This document shows positions 1 through 8,591 of a stretch of 64,000 nucleotides of DNA, in pieces. Both the position numbers and the translations under genes were made by a program. The notes under the pieces are model-generated. The model did not search any database. It saw only the letters and a program-made list of their open reading frames with translations, and was not told the DNA's origin. The DNA lies in NCBI GenBank assembly GCA_036489885.1, contig DASXEW010000003.1, forward strand, positions 62,001 to 126,000. The letters are read 5' to 3'. Source of the DNA: Candidatus Baltobacteraceae bacterium (lineage in GTDB: Bacteria > Vulcanimicrobiota > Vulcanimicrobiia > Vulcanimicrobiales > Vulcanimicrobiaceae). Within the stretch, counting starts at the first letter, position 1. Every line of letters begins with the position of its first letter.

Positions 1-1055
1 ATGGTGTTCGCGTTATGCGCGTCGGGAACGCGATGTCCGTGTACGCGCTCTTGCCGATCGCATACTTAAGGAAGTTCCGCGATAGATTCGACGTCGTCAT
101 CGACGCGGAGAACGGGATTCCGTTCTTCAGCCCACTCTTCTCGATGAAGCCGAAGATCTGCCTCGTCTTTCACGTCCACCAGCAGGTGCTCAAGAAGTAT
201 CTGCCTGCCGCAATCGGCAGCATACTGATCTGGGCCGAATCGTGGCTGATGCCCCGGCTTTATCGAACCAGCAAATTCGTCACGATCTCAAACGATACAC
301 GCGAAGCAATGCACGCAATCGGCATTCCGCGGCAATCGGTTGACATCGTTTATAGCGGCGTCGACGCCGAAATGGTTCCCGGCACGAAATCGCTGGTCCC
401 ATTGTTTGCCTACGTCGGTCGCTTGAAAGTGTATAAGCGCGTCGAGTGCATCATCGAAGCATTCTCCGCAGTGCGCGCCGCCTTTCCAAATGCAATGCTG
501 CACATTGCCGGAGACGGCGACGACCGTGGACGCCTCGAGGAATGCGCACTCCGGCTAGGACTCGCGGAGAGTGTCGTCTTCGAAGGCTTAGTATCGCAGC
601 AACGCAAGGTCGAGCTCTTGCAATCTGCGTGGGCCTACGTCTCCGCGTCGGAGATCGAGGGTTGGGGCATCGGCGTCATTGAGGCCAACGCGTGCGGCAC
701 CCCTGCTCTCGTGTACGGGGTTCCAGGTTTGCGTGAAGCGGTCATCGATGGCGTGAGCGGCTTAGTTATCGAAGACGGGTCGGATCTTTCACCCGCGCTC
801 CTCTCTATCGTGCGAGATGAACCGCTCCGGCGCCGGCTCGAATCCGGCGCAGTTTCTCGCGCTCGAGAATTCTCGTGGGACGCAGCCGCTCAGGCCATGG
901 TTGACGTCGCGATGCACGCGGTGATCGGCGACTATTACGGCCTGGCGCATCTCTCGGGCGAGTGGAGTCTCATCAAGCGGGTTCGCAATGACGGCGACTC
1001 GATAGCGCTTGCGAAGATTCCGCTAGTGAGCGAGCGAAAGACAGCCGGTGGATGA
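1..1055 (+). CDS. GT4 family glycosyltransferase, 5' end cut by window
   Basis: Retaining GT-B glycosyltransferase that would add a sugar from a nucleotide-sugar donor to a growing lipid-linked glycan on the cytoplasmic face. The frame is open from base 3, so the real start lies upstream; roughly the first 50-60 residues of the N-terminal Rossmann domain are missing. Visible from the internal Met at base 15: acceptor-side segment VIDAENGIPFFSPLF, then the C-terminal donor domain with FAYVGRLKVYKRVECIIEAF, LHIAGDGDDR and the family's EX7E region SEIEGWGIGVIEANACGTPA. A tail of about 50 residues after the GT domain is not typical. It overlaps the next gene by 4 bases (ATGA), so it is the upstream member of the + strand polysaccharide operon. 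Specific sugar and linkage cannot be read from sequence. Confidence 0.88.
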   Translation, partial: GVRVMRVGNAMSVYALLPIAYLRKFRDRFDVVIDAENGIPFFSPLFSMKPKICLVFHVHQQVLKKYLPAAIGSILIWAESWLMPRLYRTSKFVTISNDTREAMHAIGIPRQSVDIVYSGVDAEMVPGTKSLVPLFAYVGRLKVYKRVECIIEAFSAVRAAFPNAMLHIAGDGDDRGRLEECALRLGLAESVVFEGLVSQQRKVELLQSAWAYVSASEIEGWGIGVIEANACGTPALVYGVPGLREAVIDGVSGLVIEDGSDLSPALLSIVRDEPLRRRLESGAVSRAREFSWDAAAQAMVDVAMHAVIGDYYGLAHLSGEWSLIKRVRNDGDSIALAKIPLVSERKTAGG

Positions 1056-1438
1056 TCCGGCGCAACAATCCTTTCATCGATTTTGATCAACTCGAAGGGA
1101 GCATTCGTACGCACGCGGAGCAGCTGCGCGTGCAAGGCTACGCTTCGCCCGACGAGGTTCTCGCGCAGTATCGCGCCGCGGAAGCCTATCTCGATCGCGC
1201 CGAAGAGCTCAACCAGCCTCGATCGCGCATTCCGCGCCGCTTCGCGCCCTTGTTGCGTTTTGGGTCGATGGGACAGCTCTTCCTCAAGGCATACAACCTC
1301 GCGTTGCTTCCAACACGCCGATCGAACGCATTGCAAATCGAGGCGCTCCGCGAGCTGCTCGGGGCCGGACTCACGTTAACCAAACGGATTGAGGACCTCG
1401 AGCGTGAGATCGAACGCCTCCGAAACAAGGGCGAGTGA
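1052..1438 (+). CDS. Small helical/coiled-coil protein, partner of tandem GT4 (copy 1)
   Basis: A 128-residue protein of unknown function. It begins MIRRNNPFIDFDQLEG, runs through a basic Pro-containing middle (NQPRSRIPRRFAPLLRFGS) and ends in a strongly heptad-like helix (TKRIEDLEREIERLRNKGE), so a coiled coil is likely. A paralog sits at 30416-30790 with the same MIR..NP.ID start, an AEE...PR..P motif and a PF.S/RFGS segment. Both copies lie directly upstream of a tandem-GT4 gene. The NP-ID start resembles an N-terminal segment I recall from some cyanobacterial and actinobacterial polysaccharide methyltransferases, but here it stands alone. The ATG overlaps the previous stop by 4 bases and its own TGA overlaps the next GTG by 4 bases, so translation is probably coupled. 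A role as adaptor or scaffold for the glycosyltransferase is inference only. Confidence 0.8.
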   Translation: MIRRNNPFIDFDQLEGSIRTHAEQLRVQGYASPDEVLAQYRAAEAYLDRAEELNQPRSRIPRRFAPLLRFGSMGQLFLKAYNLALLPTRRSNALQIEALRELLGAGLTLTKRIEDLEREIERLRNKGE

Positions 1439-3714
1439 AGCGCAGCATCGCCCTCCTCACGCCGTGGTACGGCCCGGAGTGCACGGGCGGAGCCGAATCG
1501 CTTGCGCGTGAGCTCGCCGAGCGTCTCTCCGTGGAAAATAAAGTCACAATCCTAACGACAACGTCGCGTTCGTTCTTGCACGACTGGGACAAAGATTTTC
1601 ACAAGGCCGGACGCTCGAAGGAAGGGTCGAAGGACGTTTTACGATTTCGCGTCCGAAGGCGCGATCGTAGGATATTCAACGACCTCAACACGTCGCTCCT
1701 CGAGCTTCCGCAAGAACGCTGGGGCGAGGTTGCTCGCAGCCGGTCGTTCACCGATCCGTTCATCGAGAACTCGATCAACTCGCCGGACCTGGAGAATTAT
1801 CTAGCACGAGAGAGTGCATCGCACTATGATGCCGTCCTCGCGCTTCCGTATCTCTACGGTGTTGTCGTCCGCGGCATCGCTGCAGCGAGCGGGCCTGTAC
1901 ATCTCGTTCCATGTCTGCATGACGAAGCGTATGCGCGAATACCGCACATCGAAGACGCGTTTCACAAGGCACGAACGCTGCTCTTCAACAGCGCAGGCGA
2001 AGCTGCGCTCGCGAAACAGCTGTACGGGCCCGGCATTTTACACAAGTCGCACATTGTCGGCACGGGAGTGCCACCCGCCGGCGAAGCCGGGCCGCTTCCC
2101 CCGATCGCAACGTCGCCCTATTATCTCTTTCTTGGCCGCCGTGCGCCCGAAAAAGGCTTGGATCTTCTGCTCGAAGCTTTTCAGCGCTCGCGCGGAAACG
2201 GCCACGGGCGAGAGATCGCGCTTATTCTCGCGGGCCCGGGTGAACGATCGTATTCCGATCCAGATCGTGGCATTCACGATCTCGGCTTCGTCGATGAGGC
2301 GACGAAGCGCGCGCTCTTGCGCGACGCTCTTGCCCTTGCGAGTCCAAGTAAGAACGAAAGCTATTCGCGCGTCTTGATGGAAGCGTGGCGCGAACACACG
2401 CCCGTCATCGCGCACGCAGATTGTCTCGCCACCGCAACCGCCGTCCGCGAGTCGCGAGGCGGTTTGGTCGCAGGCACGAGCGATGAGTGGACAAGGGCGC
2501 TGAACGCGATGCACTCGATGGAAGCTGTATCGCGCCAAGCGATGGGCGCTTCCGGCGCGGAATACGCTGCCGAGAACGCCGATTGGGACAAGGCTCTTGC
2601 GCGGCTGCGCGATGCTATCGGCATCGAGCAGGCCGCCTCCCCGGCTCCGAAACGCGGCAAACGGATCGATCAAGTACTTGAAGCCGTCGACGAAGGTGAT
2701 GCCATCACGCAGCAGGCGCGACGCATTCGGGACCGCTTACGCGACATCGGTTACGATTCGAACATCTACGCAACGAGCATCCCGCCCGGCGTCTCCGATG
2801 CGCATTCGCTTGTCCAATCAAGCGTGAGCGGTGCGGATGCGCTTATCCTTCATCATTCGATTGGCTCGAACGCGGCAGACGCCGTTTTGAAAGCCCGATG
2901 CCGCAAAGCGATGGTTTATCACAATATTACGCCGGCGAGGTTTTTCGCGCCTTACGCGCCCGACGTTGCCGCACAACTCGAGCAGGGTCGCGAGCAGTTG
3001 GCTGCGTCGGTCCAGAAGTTCGATATCCTCATTGGGGCTTCGGATTACAACGCACGCGAGCTTGTCGCGCTTGGCGCGAAGAACGTGCGGACGCTTCCCG
3101 TAGTACCAGATCTAAACCGCTTTGACCGCACGCCGGCGGACGGGTCGATCCGCCTGCGGCGCGGGACAACTTGGCTCTTCGTGGGGCGCATCGTTCCGAA
3201 CAAAGGCATAAAGGCGCTGATTGAAGCCTTTGCCGCATACCTGCGTTTCGACGACTCGGCGAGTTTGGTCGTGCTTGGAAAATTCGATGGCGGAGACGCC
3301 TACTATAGCGAGCTCCGACGTAGCGTCGCCGAGTACAACATCAGGCCGTACGTGACGTTTACGGGTTATATGGAGGACGACAGCGTCGTCGGGAAATATC
3401 GCAGCGCCGATGTGTTCGTCTGCTTGAGCGAGCACGAGGGGTTTTGCGTGCCGCTAGTTGAGGCGATGTTCTTCGACGTTCCGATCGTTGCGAAAGCATT
3501 GACGGCCGTGCCCGAGACTCTCGGGCCCGCCGGACTCATTCTCGAGCCCGGCGCCGACGCATTCGACGTCGCTGCAGCCGTTTGGGAAGTCGTCACGAAT
3601 GCGAAGGTACGCCGTACGATCCTGGAGGCCCAACGTGAACGACGCGAAGCATTTCTCGCGGAGAAAATCGACCCACTGATTGATGCGCTAGGCGCGGACC
3701 TCATCGCGTACTAA
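1435..3714 (+). CDS. Tandem GT4-GT4 glycosyltransferase
   Basis: A 759-residue fusion of two GT-B glycosyltransferase units. The first (about residues 1-400) starts with SIALLTPWYGPECTGGAES, a typical GT4 N-terminus with the GGAE donor loop, and has YLFLGRRAPEKGLDLLLEAF and ALASPSKNESYSRVLMEAW. The second (about 410-759) opens with IDQVLEAVDEGDAI, has FVGRIVPNKGIKALIEAF and ends its donor site with VCLSEHEGFCVPLVEAMFF. Both carry an intact EX7E-type region, so both may be active and could add two sugars in sequence. The first unit is closely similar to the N-terminal unit of the - strand gene at 28624-30411. GTG start at 1435 overlaps the upstream TGA. Two separate substrates are inferred, not seen. 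Confidence 0.9.
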   Translation: MKRSIALLTPWYGPECTGGAESLARELAERLSVENKVTILTTTSRSFLHDWDKDFHKAGRSKEGSKDVLRFRVRRRDRRIFNDLNTSLLELPQERWGEVARSRSFTDPFIENSINSPDLENYLARESASHYDAVLALPYLYGVVVRGIAAASGPVHLVPCLHDEAYARIPHIEDAFHKARTLLFNSAGEAALAKQLYGPGILHKSHIVGTGVPPAGEAGPLPPIATSPYYLFLGRRAPEKGLDLLLEAFQRSRGNGHGREIALILAGPGERSYSDPDRGIHDLGFVDEATKRALLRDALALASPSKNESYSRVLMEAWREHTPVIAHADCLATATAVRESRGGLVAGTSDEWTRALNAMHSMEAVSRQAMGASGAEYAAENADWDKALARLRDAIGIEQAASPAPKRGKRIDQVLEAVDEGDAITQQARRIRDRLRDIGYDSNIYATSIPPGVSDAHSLVQSSVSGADALILHHSIGSNAADAVLKARCRKAMVYHNITPARFFAPYAPDVAAQLEQGREQLAASVQKFDILIGASDYNARELVALGAKNVRTLPVVPDLNRFDRTPADGSIRLRRGTTWLFVGRIVPNKGIKALIEAFAAYLRFDDSASLVVLGKFDGGDAYYSELRRSVAEYNIRPYVTFTGYMEDDSVVGKYRSADVFVCLSEHEGFCVPLVEAMFFDVPIVAKALTAVPETLGPAGLILEPGADAFDVAAAVWEVVTNAKVRRTILEAQRERREAFLAEKIDPLIDALGADLIAY

Positions 3715-3715
3715 T

Positions 3716-5557
3716 ATGTCGCGCCGCGCCATCCCATATCTCGTTACTGGGCTTATCTCTTTTGTCGCGTTTGCGATCGCATTTAAGTTGTGGCGGGCCG
3801 ATTTGCACGTGCCGTTTGCGTATGCGAACTACGGCGACATCATCAATACGAAAATGAGCGAGATGCTCAACGGCGGCTGGCTCTTCTTTGATCCACGACT
3901 GGCGGCGCCATTCGGACAGAATACGATGAGCTTGCCCGAGCTCTACACGGTGAACTGGGCGATCCGGTGGTTGCTCGTCGAGATTTCGCGCAACGCGTTC
4001 GTCGCCGAGAATCTTTTCGACATTCTGTCACCGATTCTAAACTCGCTGGCGTTCCTCTACGCTGCGCGTCGCTTCAGACTATCGTATATGGCGGCCATTC
4101 CCAGCGCGGTCCTGTACGGCAATCTCTTCGCGGTCTATTGGCGCACCATCGCCGGCCACGAGTTCCTAGCGGCGTATTGGCTCATTCCGCTCGTATGTTT
4201 GGCCCTCATACAGATTGCCGACGGCACAGAGAATGCGACGAGGACTGACCGCATCGTCTTTTACGGGACAGCAGCACTTGCCGGGCTAGAAAGTCACTAC
4301 GAAGCCTTCTTCTCAACATACTTGGTCGTTGTTGGCATCCTGATCGGGGCGATCCAGCTTCGATCGTGGCGCCCCTTGCAGCTTGGGCGAGCATTCATTC
4401 TAACGACGATCCTCGCTTTCGCAGTCAATGACGTGAACGCGATTCTCTGGAAGCTGTCCGGTCACTCGATTGCCGCTTACCCCCGACAGTCCATCGAGGC
4501 TTATTTATACGCCCTTTCACCAGCTCCGATGATACTGCCGATTCCGAGCCATCGTATTCCGCATCTGGCGGCAGTGCGATCGCACTTCGACAATATCTTC
4601 CCGCAGCTCGCGACGGAGAACGCTGCAGCGACGCTAGGCACAGTTGCAACGATCGGACTCTTCATTCTGATGATTGCGCTCGTCATGCGCAATGACAGCA
4701 AGATGCCGCACGTGTTGCGGCATGGTGCGCTTTTTACGCTTGCAGCGTTTGCACTCGCGACGATAGGCGGATTTGGGGCCATCTTCAATACGTTTGTTCT
4801 GCCTGACATCCGCGCGTACAACCGGATCAGTCCCTTCATCGCGTTCTTTGCGCTACTGGCCATCGCGCATGTCTTTGAGTGGGCATGGAACGCGCTGCGT
4901 AAGCGCAATCTCGTGCCGCTTTACGCCGCAGTTGCCGCGATCATTATGGTCCTCGGCGTTCTCGACCAATCGCCCGCGTCGTGGGCGCCGTTCGCAAAGA
5001 GCAAACAACGCGTTGCGATCGACACGGCATGGGCGGCGCGGATCGCGAACGCAGTGCCGGCGAAATCTGCGATTCTCCAGCTGCCCTACGTATCGGCGCC
5101 CGAGTTCCCTATCCTCGAATCGATGTACACGCAAGTCGAACAGGTTCCGTCTCTCTATACGCGCGACGTACGATGGTCGGTTGGCGCAGTCGAAGGCACG
5201 CCCGATGCGAGCTTTGAGCGCTGGCTGGCGAGTTTGCCGCCGCGGGATCTGGTCGCCGTCGCGTTGCTTGCCGGTTTTGACGGCGTGCTTGTCTATCAGC
5301 AGGGGTTTGCCGACCGCGGAGGCGCGATCGAGAGCGCGCTCAAAGCAATCAGCAAACAGCCATCTCTACTCAATGACGACGGAACTCAAGTGTTCTATCC
5401 GTTGGTCGCGCTGGCTCAGAAAGCGCACGCGGCGGAACCTAATGCTGGGACGTCCCAAGGCGTAAGTGACGCGGTTGCTATCTTTAATGCAAAAGGGCTC
5501 CCAGAATCCGATCCCCACGTTGCGCGAATCGAGGCAGTACTTGCGAAACCTTCGTGA
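3716..5557 (+). CDS. Large multi-pass membrane protein, GT-C/YfhO-like, unknown substrate
   Basis: 613 residues with about ten or more hydrophobic segments between residues 5 and 420, followed by a soluble C-terminal part of about 190 residues. The first extracytoplasmic loop after TM1 contains acidic residues (YANYGDIINTKMSEML), the usual place of the catalytic Asp of GT-C glycosyltransferases. The overall plan (multi-pass N-terminal half, periplasmic C-terminal domain) matches polyprenyl-phosphate-sugar-dependent transferases or YfhO/DUF6311-type proteins. I cannot assign a family firmly. It starts one base after the tandem GT4 stop and is overlapped at its 3' end by the flippase gene, so it belongs to the same transcript. 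It may add a branch sugar on the outer face of the membrane. Confidence 0.75.
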   Translation: MSRRAIPYLVTGLISFVAFAIAFKLWRADLHVPFAYANYGDIINTKMSEMLNGGWLFFDPRLAAPFGQNTMSLPELYTVNWAIRWLLVEISRNAFVAENLFDILSPILNSLAFLYAARRFRLSYMAAIPSAVLYGNLFAVYWRTIAGHEFLAAYWLIPLVCLALIQIADGTENATRTDRIVFYGTAALAGLESHYEAFFSTYLVVVGILIGAIQLRSWRPLQLGRAFILTTILAFAVNDVNAILWKLSGHSIAAYPRQSIEAYLYALSPAPMILPIPSHRIPHLAAVRSHFDNIFPQLATENAAATLGTVATIGLFILMIALVMRNDSKMPHVLRHGALFTLAAFALATIGGFGAIFNTFVLPDIRAYNRISPFIAFFALLAIAHVFEWAWNALRKRNLVPLYAAVAAIIMVLGVLDQSPASWAPFAKSKQRVAIDTAWAARIANAVPAKSAILQLPYVSAPEFPILESMYTQVEQVPSLYTRDVRWSVGAVEGTPDASFERWLASLPPRDLVAVALLAGFDGVLVYQQGFADRGGAIESALKAISKQPSLLNDDGTQVFYPLVALAQKAHAAEPNAGTSQGVSDAVAIFNAKGLPESDPHVARIEAVLAKPS

Positions 5558-6800
5558 GTTTGCTCGGCACGGTGCAATCGTCTTTGCTGGTCTGACCGCC
5601 GGCAATTTATTTCTCTACCTTTATTATGTCATTATTGGGCGCGTTGTCGGACTGACGGGCTATGGCGTCGTCACCGCCCTGATGTCCGCGATCTTGCTCT
5701 TTTCCTTACCATCTACGGTCGCCGGAGCGGTCATCGCAAAAGCCGCAGCCGACTTCCACGCGACGGGCGAGGGCGCACGTCTGAGATGGCTTGCAAACCT
5801 TGTCGACCGCGCGGCATGGGCGGCGGGTGCGATCGTCTTTGCCCTCGTTGCGGTCTTCTCGGCTTCGATCGGTTTTTTTTTCCATCTGACGTCGACCGCG
5901 CCGGTCATCGCCGCTGGCGCCGCGCTCGGCCTCTCTCTCGTCGTGACCGCTCAGCGCGCCTACCTACAAGGACGGCACAGATTCGAAGCTTTTGCGCTTT
6001 CGTACGTCATCGATGCGTTAAGTCGCGCGATACTTGGTGGGATCGGTGCGCACTTCTATGGCGTTGCAGGCGCGCTTGGTGGCGTCGCGATCGATCTACT
6101 CATTACGACGCTCTTCGATTCCGTCGCGATGCGTCACGGTATTCCGCAGGAGTCCGTACCACTCGATCTGTCATTCGGAGGCTTTGCAGGTTCCGCAGTA
6201 AGAATCGGATTGACGCTGCTCGCCGTCAACGCGATGCTATCCTACGACACGATACTCGTTCGACATTATTTCAGCGCCGAGACCGCAGGACTCTATAGCG
6301 CGGCTGCGCTCGTCGCCCGGGGCGTCTACGCGGTGGTCGCATTCATCCCCATCGTTTTGCTTCCCAGCGCTGCGAAGCGCGCCGCACAAGGCGAGCGCTC
6401 GACGCATCTCCTGATGTTCGCGGGGACCATCGTTTGTGCAGTCGGCGTCGTCGCGATAGCAGCCAGCATCGTCGCCCCGGGTTTCGTCGTACGCACCATA
6501 GCGGGCCCTGCTTTCGCCGATGCGGGCCCGTACGTTCTCCCATACGTAACGGCGCTTGTTGCTCTTGCCGGCGCGAACGCTGTCGCAAACTACAAGATCG
6601 GCCTCGGCCGGATGGAACAGGCTATCCCATTAACGGTGATTGCATTTGCTCAGATCGTTTTCGTCGTCATGCGACACGACTCGGTGCACACCGTCCTCAT
6701 GACGCTACTCACGGGCGACATTTGTGCGCTGATCGTAACGCTCTACGGCGTCATGCCCGTTCCGGCAGGACTCCGACCCCGTCCGATAGAGACACGTTAG
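5466..6800 (+). CDS. Wzx-like oligosaccharide flippase (MOP superfamily)
   Basis: A 444-residue, roughly 12-segment membrane protein of the polysaccharide-export MOP type; it would flip an undecaprenyl-linked oligosaccharide to the outer leaflet. Typical signs are the first helix pair (FLYLYYVIIGRVVGLTGYGV), the mid-protein segment YDTILVRHYFSAETAGLYSA, which is a hallmark of the Wzx/RfbX family, and the absence of soluble domains. The open frame begins at the ATG at 5466, giving a 92-base overlap with the upstream gene; TTG at 5541 (17-base overlap) is an alternative start that would remove a non-hydrophobic leader of 25 residues. A second flippase of this family is at 23931-25199 and MurJ is at 32120-33739. 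Confidence 0.87.
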   Translation: MTRLLSLMQKGSQNPIPTLRESRQYLRNLREFARHGAIVFAGLTAGNLFLYLYYVIIGRVVGLTGYGVVTALMSAILLFSLPSTVAGAVIAKAAADFHATGEGARLRWLANLVDRAAWAAGAIVFALVAVFSASIGFFFHLTSTAPVIAAGAALGLSLVVTAQRAYLQGRHRFEAFALSYVIDALSRAILGGIGAHFYGVAGALGGVAIDLLITTLFDSVAMRHGIPQESVPLDLSFGGFAGSAVRIGLTLLAVNAMLSYDTILVRHYFSAETAGLYSAAALVARGVYAVVAFIPIVLLPSAAKRAAQGERSTHLLMFAGTIVCAVGVVAIAASIVAPGFVVRTIAGPAFADAGPYVLPYVTALVALAGANAVANYKIGLGRMEQAIPLTVIAFAQIVFVVMRHDSVHTVLMTLLTGDICALIVTLYGVMPVPAGLRPRPIETR

Positions 6801-6801
6801 C

Positions 6802-7608
6802 GTGACCGCAGCGATCTTTCCGGCGACTAGCAATGCGAGCGTGCGAAGGTACGTCGAGCTTGTAACCACGATTGCAGAGCGCAACATCAAGGCCCGCTAT
6901 CGCGGGTCGGTTCTTGGCGTCTTCTGGTCGCTATCGAATCCCTTGATCATGACCGGCGTCTACACGCTCATTTTCGGCACGGCGTTTGCCTCGTACTACG
7001 GAAATTCTATCCCGAATTACGTTTTGGCCGTCTTCATGGGCCTCGTTGTCGTTACGTTTTTTTCGCAGGCATCGAGCCAAGCGCTCACCTCTGTTGTCGC
7101 TAACGGATCGCTCGTCAACAAGATCAGAATTCCACTGAGCGTCTTCCCCGTTGCGATCGTCGTTGCGAACTTGTTCCAGTTTATCGTCGGCGTCTTGCCG
7201 GTAATCGTAGTCGTAACGCTACTCGCGAGCCATCACCCCGAGCGTGTACTGTTCCTGATCGTCCCGGCGTTATCGCTCCTCCTCGTCACCGTCGGAGCAT
7301 CGCTCGCCACATCTGCACTCTTCGTCTTCTTCCGCGACCTACCGTACGTCTACGAGCTTGTCGTCTTCATCACGTGGATGACGAGCCCGATCTTCTATCC
7401 TGAAGAGATCGTTCCGCACAAGCTACGCTTCTGGGTACACATCAATCCCATCGCGGCAATCGCCAACGACATTCGGCAAATCGCATTCGGCATATCCGCG
7501 CCGAGCTTTCAGTCGCTCGCGCTCACGCTACTGACGGCCGTCGCAACGCTTTTGGCGGGCGCAGCGATATTCTATTCGCTGCGACGTCACGCCATGGATC
7601 TGCTCTAG
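6802..7608 (+). CDS. wzm: ABC-2 type polysaccharide export permease (Wzm-like)
   Basis: 268-residue permease with six hydrophobic segments and the cytoplasmic signature before TM1, IAERNIKARYRGSVLGVFW, which is characteristic of Wzm/TagG/KpsM-type permeases. Later segments include TSPIFYPEEIVP and WVHINPIAAIANDIRQ, also family hallmarks. With the ATPase that follows, it would export a completed lipid-linked polymer across the inner membrane. The GTG start at 6802 is one base after the flippase stop, and the gene overlaps the ATPase start by one base. An ABC exporter alongside Wzx/Wzy-type genes in one locus suggests at least two glycan products. Confidence 0.93.
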   Translation: MTAAIFPATSNASVRRYVELVTTIAERNIKARYRGSVLGVFWSLSNPLIMTGVYTLIFGTAFASYYGNSIPNYVLAVFMGLVVVTFFSQASSQALTSVVANGSLVNKIRIPLSVFPVAIVVANLFQFIVGVLPVIVVVTLLASHHPERVLFLIVPALSLLLVTVGASLATSALFVFFRDLPYVYELVVFITWMTSPIFYPEEIVPHKLRFWVHINPIAAIANDIRQIAFGISAPSFQSLALTLLTAVATLLAGAAIFYSLRRHAMDLL

Positions 7609-8591
7609 TGGCTCGTCAAGTGATCGGGATGCAAGGGGTCGACTTGTGGCGCCGGACGCAAGAAGAGTTTCACTACGATCTCAAGCGATTTGTTTTTGGG
7701 CTTTTGCGCGGGCGTAATCGAAAACCGAGCCGGCGGCAGGTACTCGCGGGTGTCAACTTGAGCATCGAGGCCGGTGAAAAGATTGGGATCATCGGCCCGA
7801 ATGGCTCTGGTAAGACGACGCTTTTGAAAGTCATCTGTGGAATTCTATCGCCGACGCGTGGTAAGGCCACCACGAATGGAACCATCGCGCCCCTCATCGA
7901 GTTGGGTGCAGGATTTGACCCCGAACTTTCACTTGTCGACAATGTCATCTACTACGGGCTCTTGCTGGGAATCGAACGGCACCGTATGAACGAGCACCTC
8001 GATGCGATCTTGGACTTTGCGGAGCTACAAGACTACCGAAATGAACCCGTCAAAACGCTTTCCTCCGGCATGACTGCTAGACTTGGCTTTTCGATCGCGA
8101 CTGAGTTTCGATCAGACATTCTCATCCTCGATGAAGTCCTGTCAGTCGGCGACGAAGCATTCCAGCGGAAATGTCGCGAACGCATCGATCATCTTTGGGA
8201 TGAGCATGTCACGATTCTGGTCGTTTCCCATAACCTTGATTTCATTCTCAAGGCCTGTGATCGAGCGCTCTGGCTCGATAAGGGCTCAATCGCCTATGAC
8301 GGCGCGCCGCAGGAAGCTGTTCTGCAGTACAAGCTCCGCGTCGAGCAACAGCGCCTGGAAGGCACCGGTCGGCCCGCAATGCTTTTGCTCGGCCCCGAAC
8401 ACGCGGACTCAAAATATGCCGGAAAGCTATTCGCCTTCTTCGATGGAAACCGGCACCTCGTGCTCGATAATAACTGGATGAGCTCCAACGGGCTCGACGA
8501 TACCACCGCCTTGCGCTTTTCCGATGAGACGATCGATCGTATACCGGAAGGCGAGCCCGTGGGAAATCTAGCGGCCATCTCAGGCGGATGA
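7608..8591 (+). CDS. wzt: Polysaccharide ABC exporter ATPase (Wzt-like)
   Basis: 327-residue ATPase partner of the preceding permease. Walker A is GPNGSGKTT at about residues 63-71, the ABC signature is LSSGMTARL near 150, Walker B is DILILDEVLSVGD near 170 and the switch His is in VVSHNLDF near 208. After the nucleotide-binding domain there is a C-terminal extension of about 80 residues, shorter than the carbohydrate-binding domain of classical Wzt proteins, so glycan recognition through the tail is possible but uncertain. GTG start at 7608 shares one base with the permease stop; the next gene overlaps the 3' end by 4 bases (ATGA). Confidence 0.93.
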   Translation: MARQVIGMQGVDLWRRTQEEFHYDLKRFVFGLLRGRNRKPSRRQVLAGVNLSIEAGEKIGIIGPNGSGKTTLLKVICGILSPTRGKATTNGTIAPLIELGAGFDPELSLVDNVIYYGLLLGIERHRMNEHLDAILDFAELQDYRNEPVKTLSSGMTARLGFSIATEFRSDILILDEVLSVGDEAFQRKCRERIDHLWDEHVTILVVSHNLDFILKACDRALWLDKGSIAYDGAPQEAVLQYKLRVEQQRLEGTGRPAMLLLGPEHADSKYAGKLFAFFDGNRHLVLDNNWMSSNGLDDTTALRFSDETIDRIPEGEPVGNLAAISGG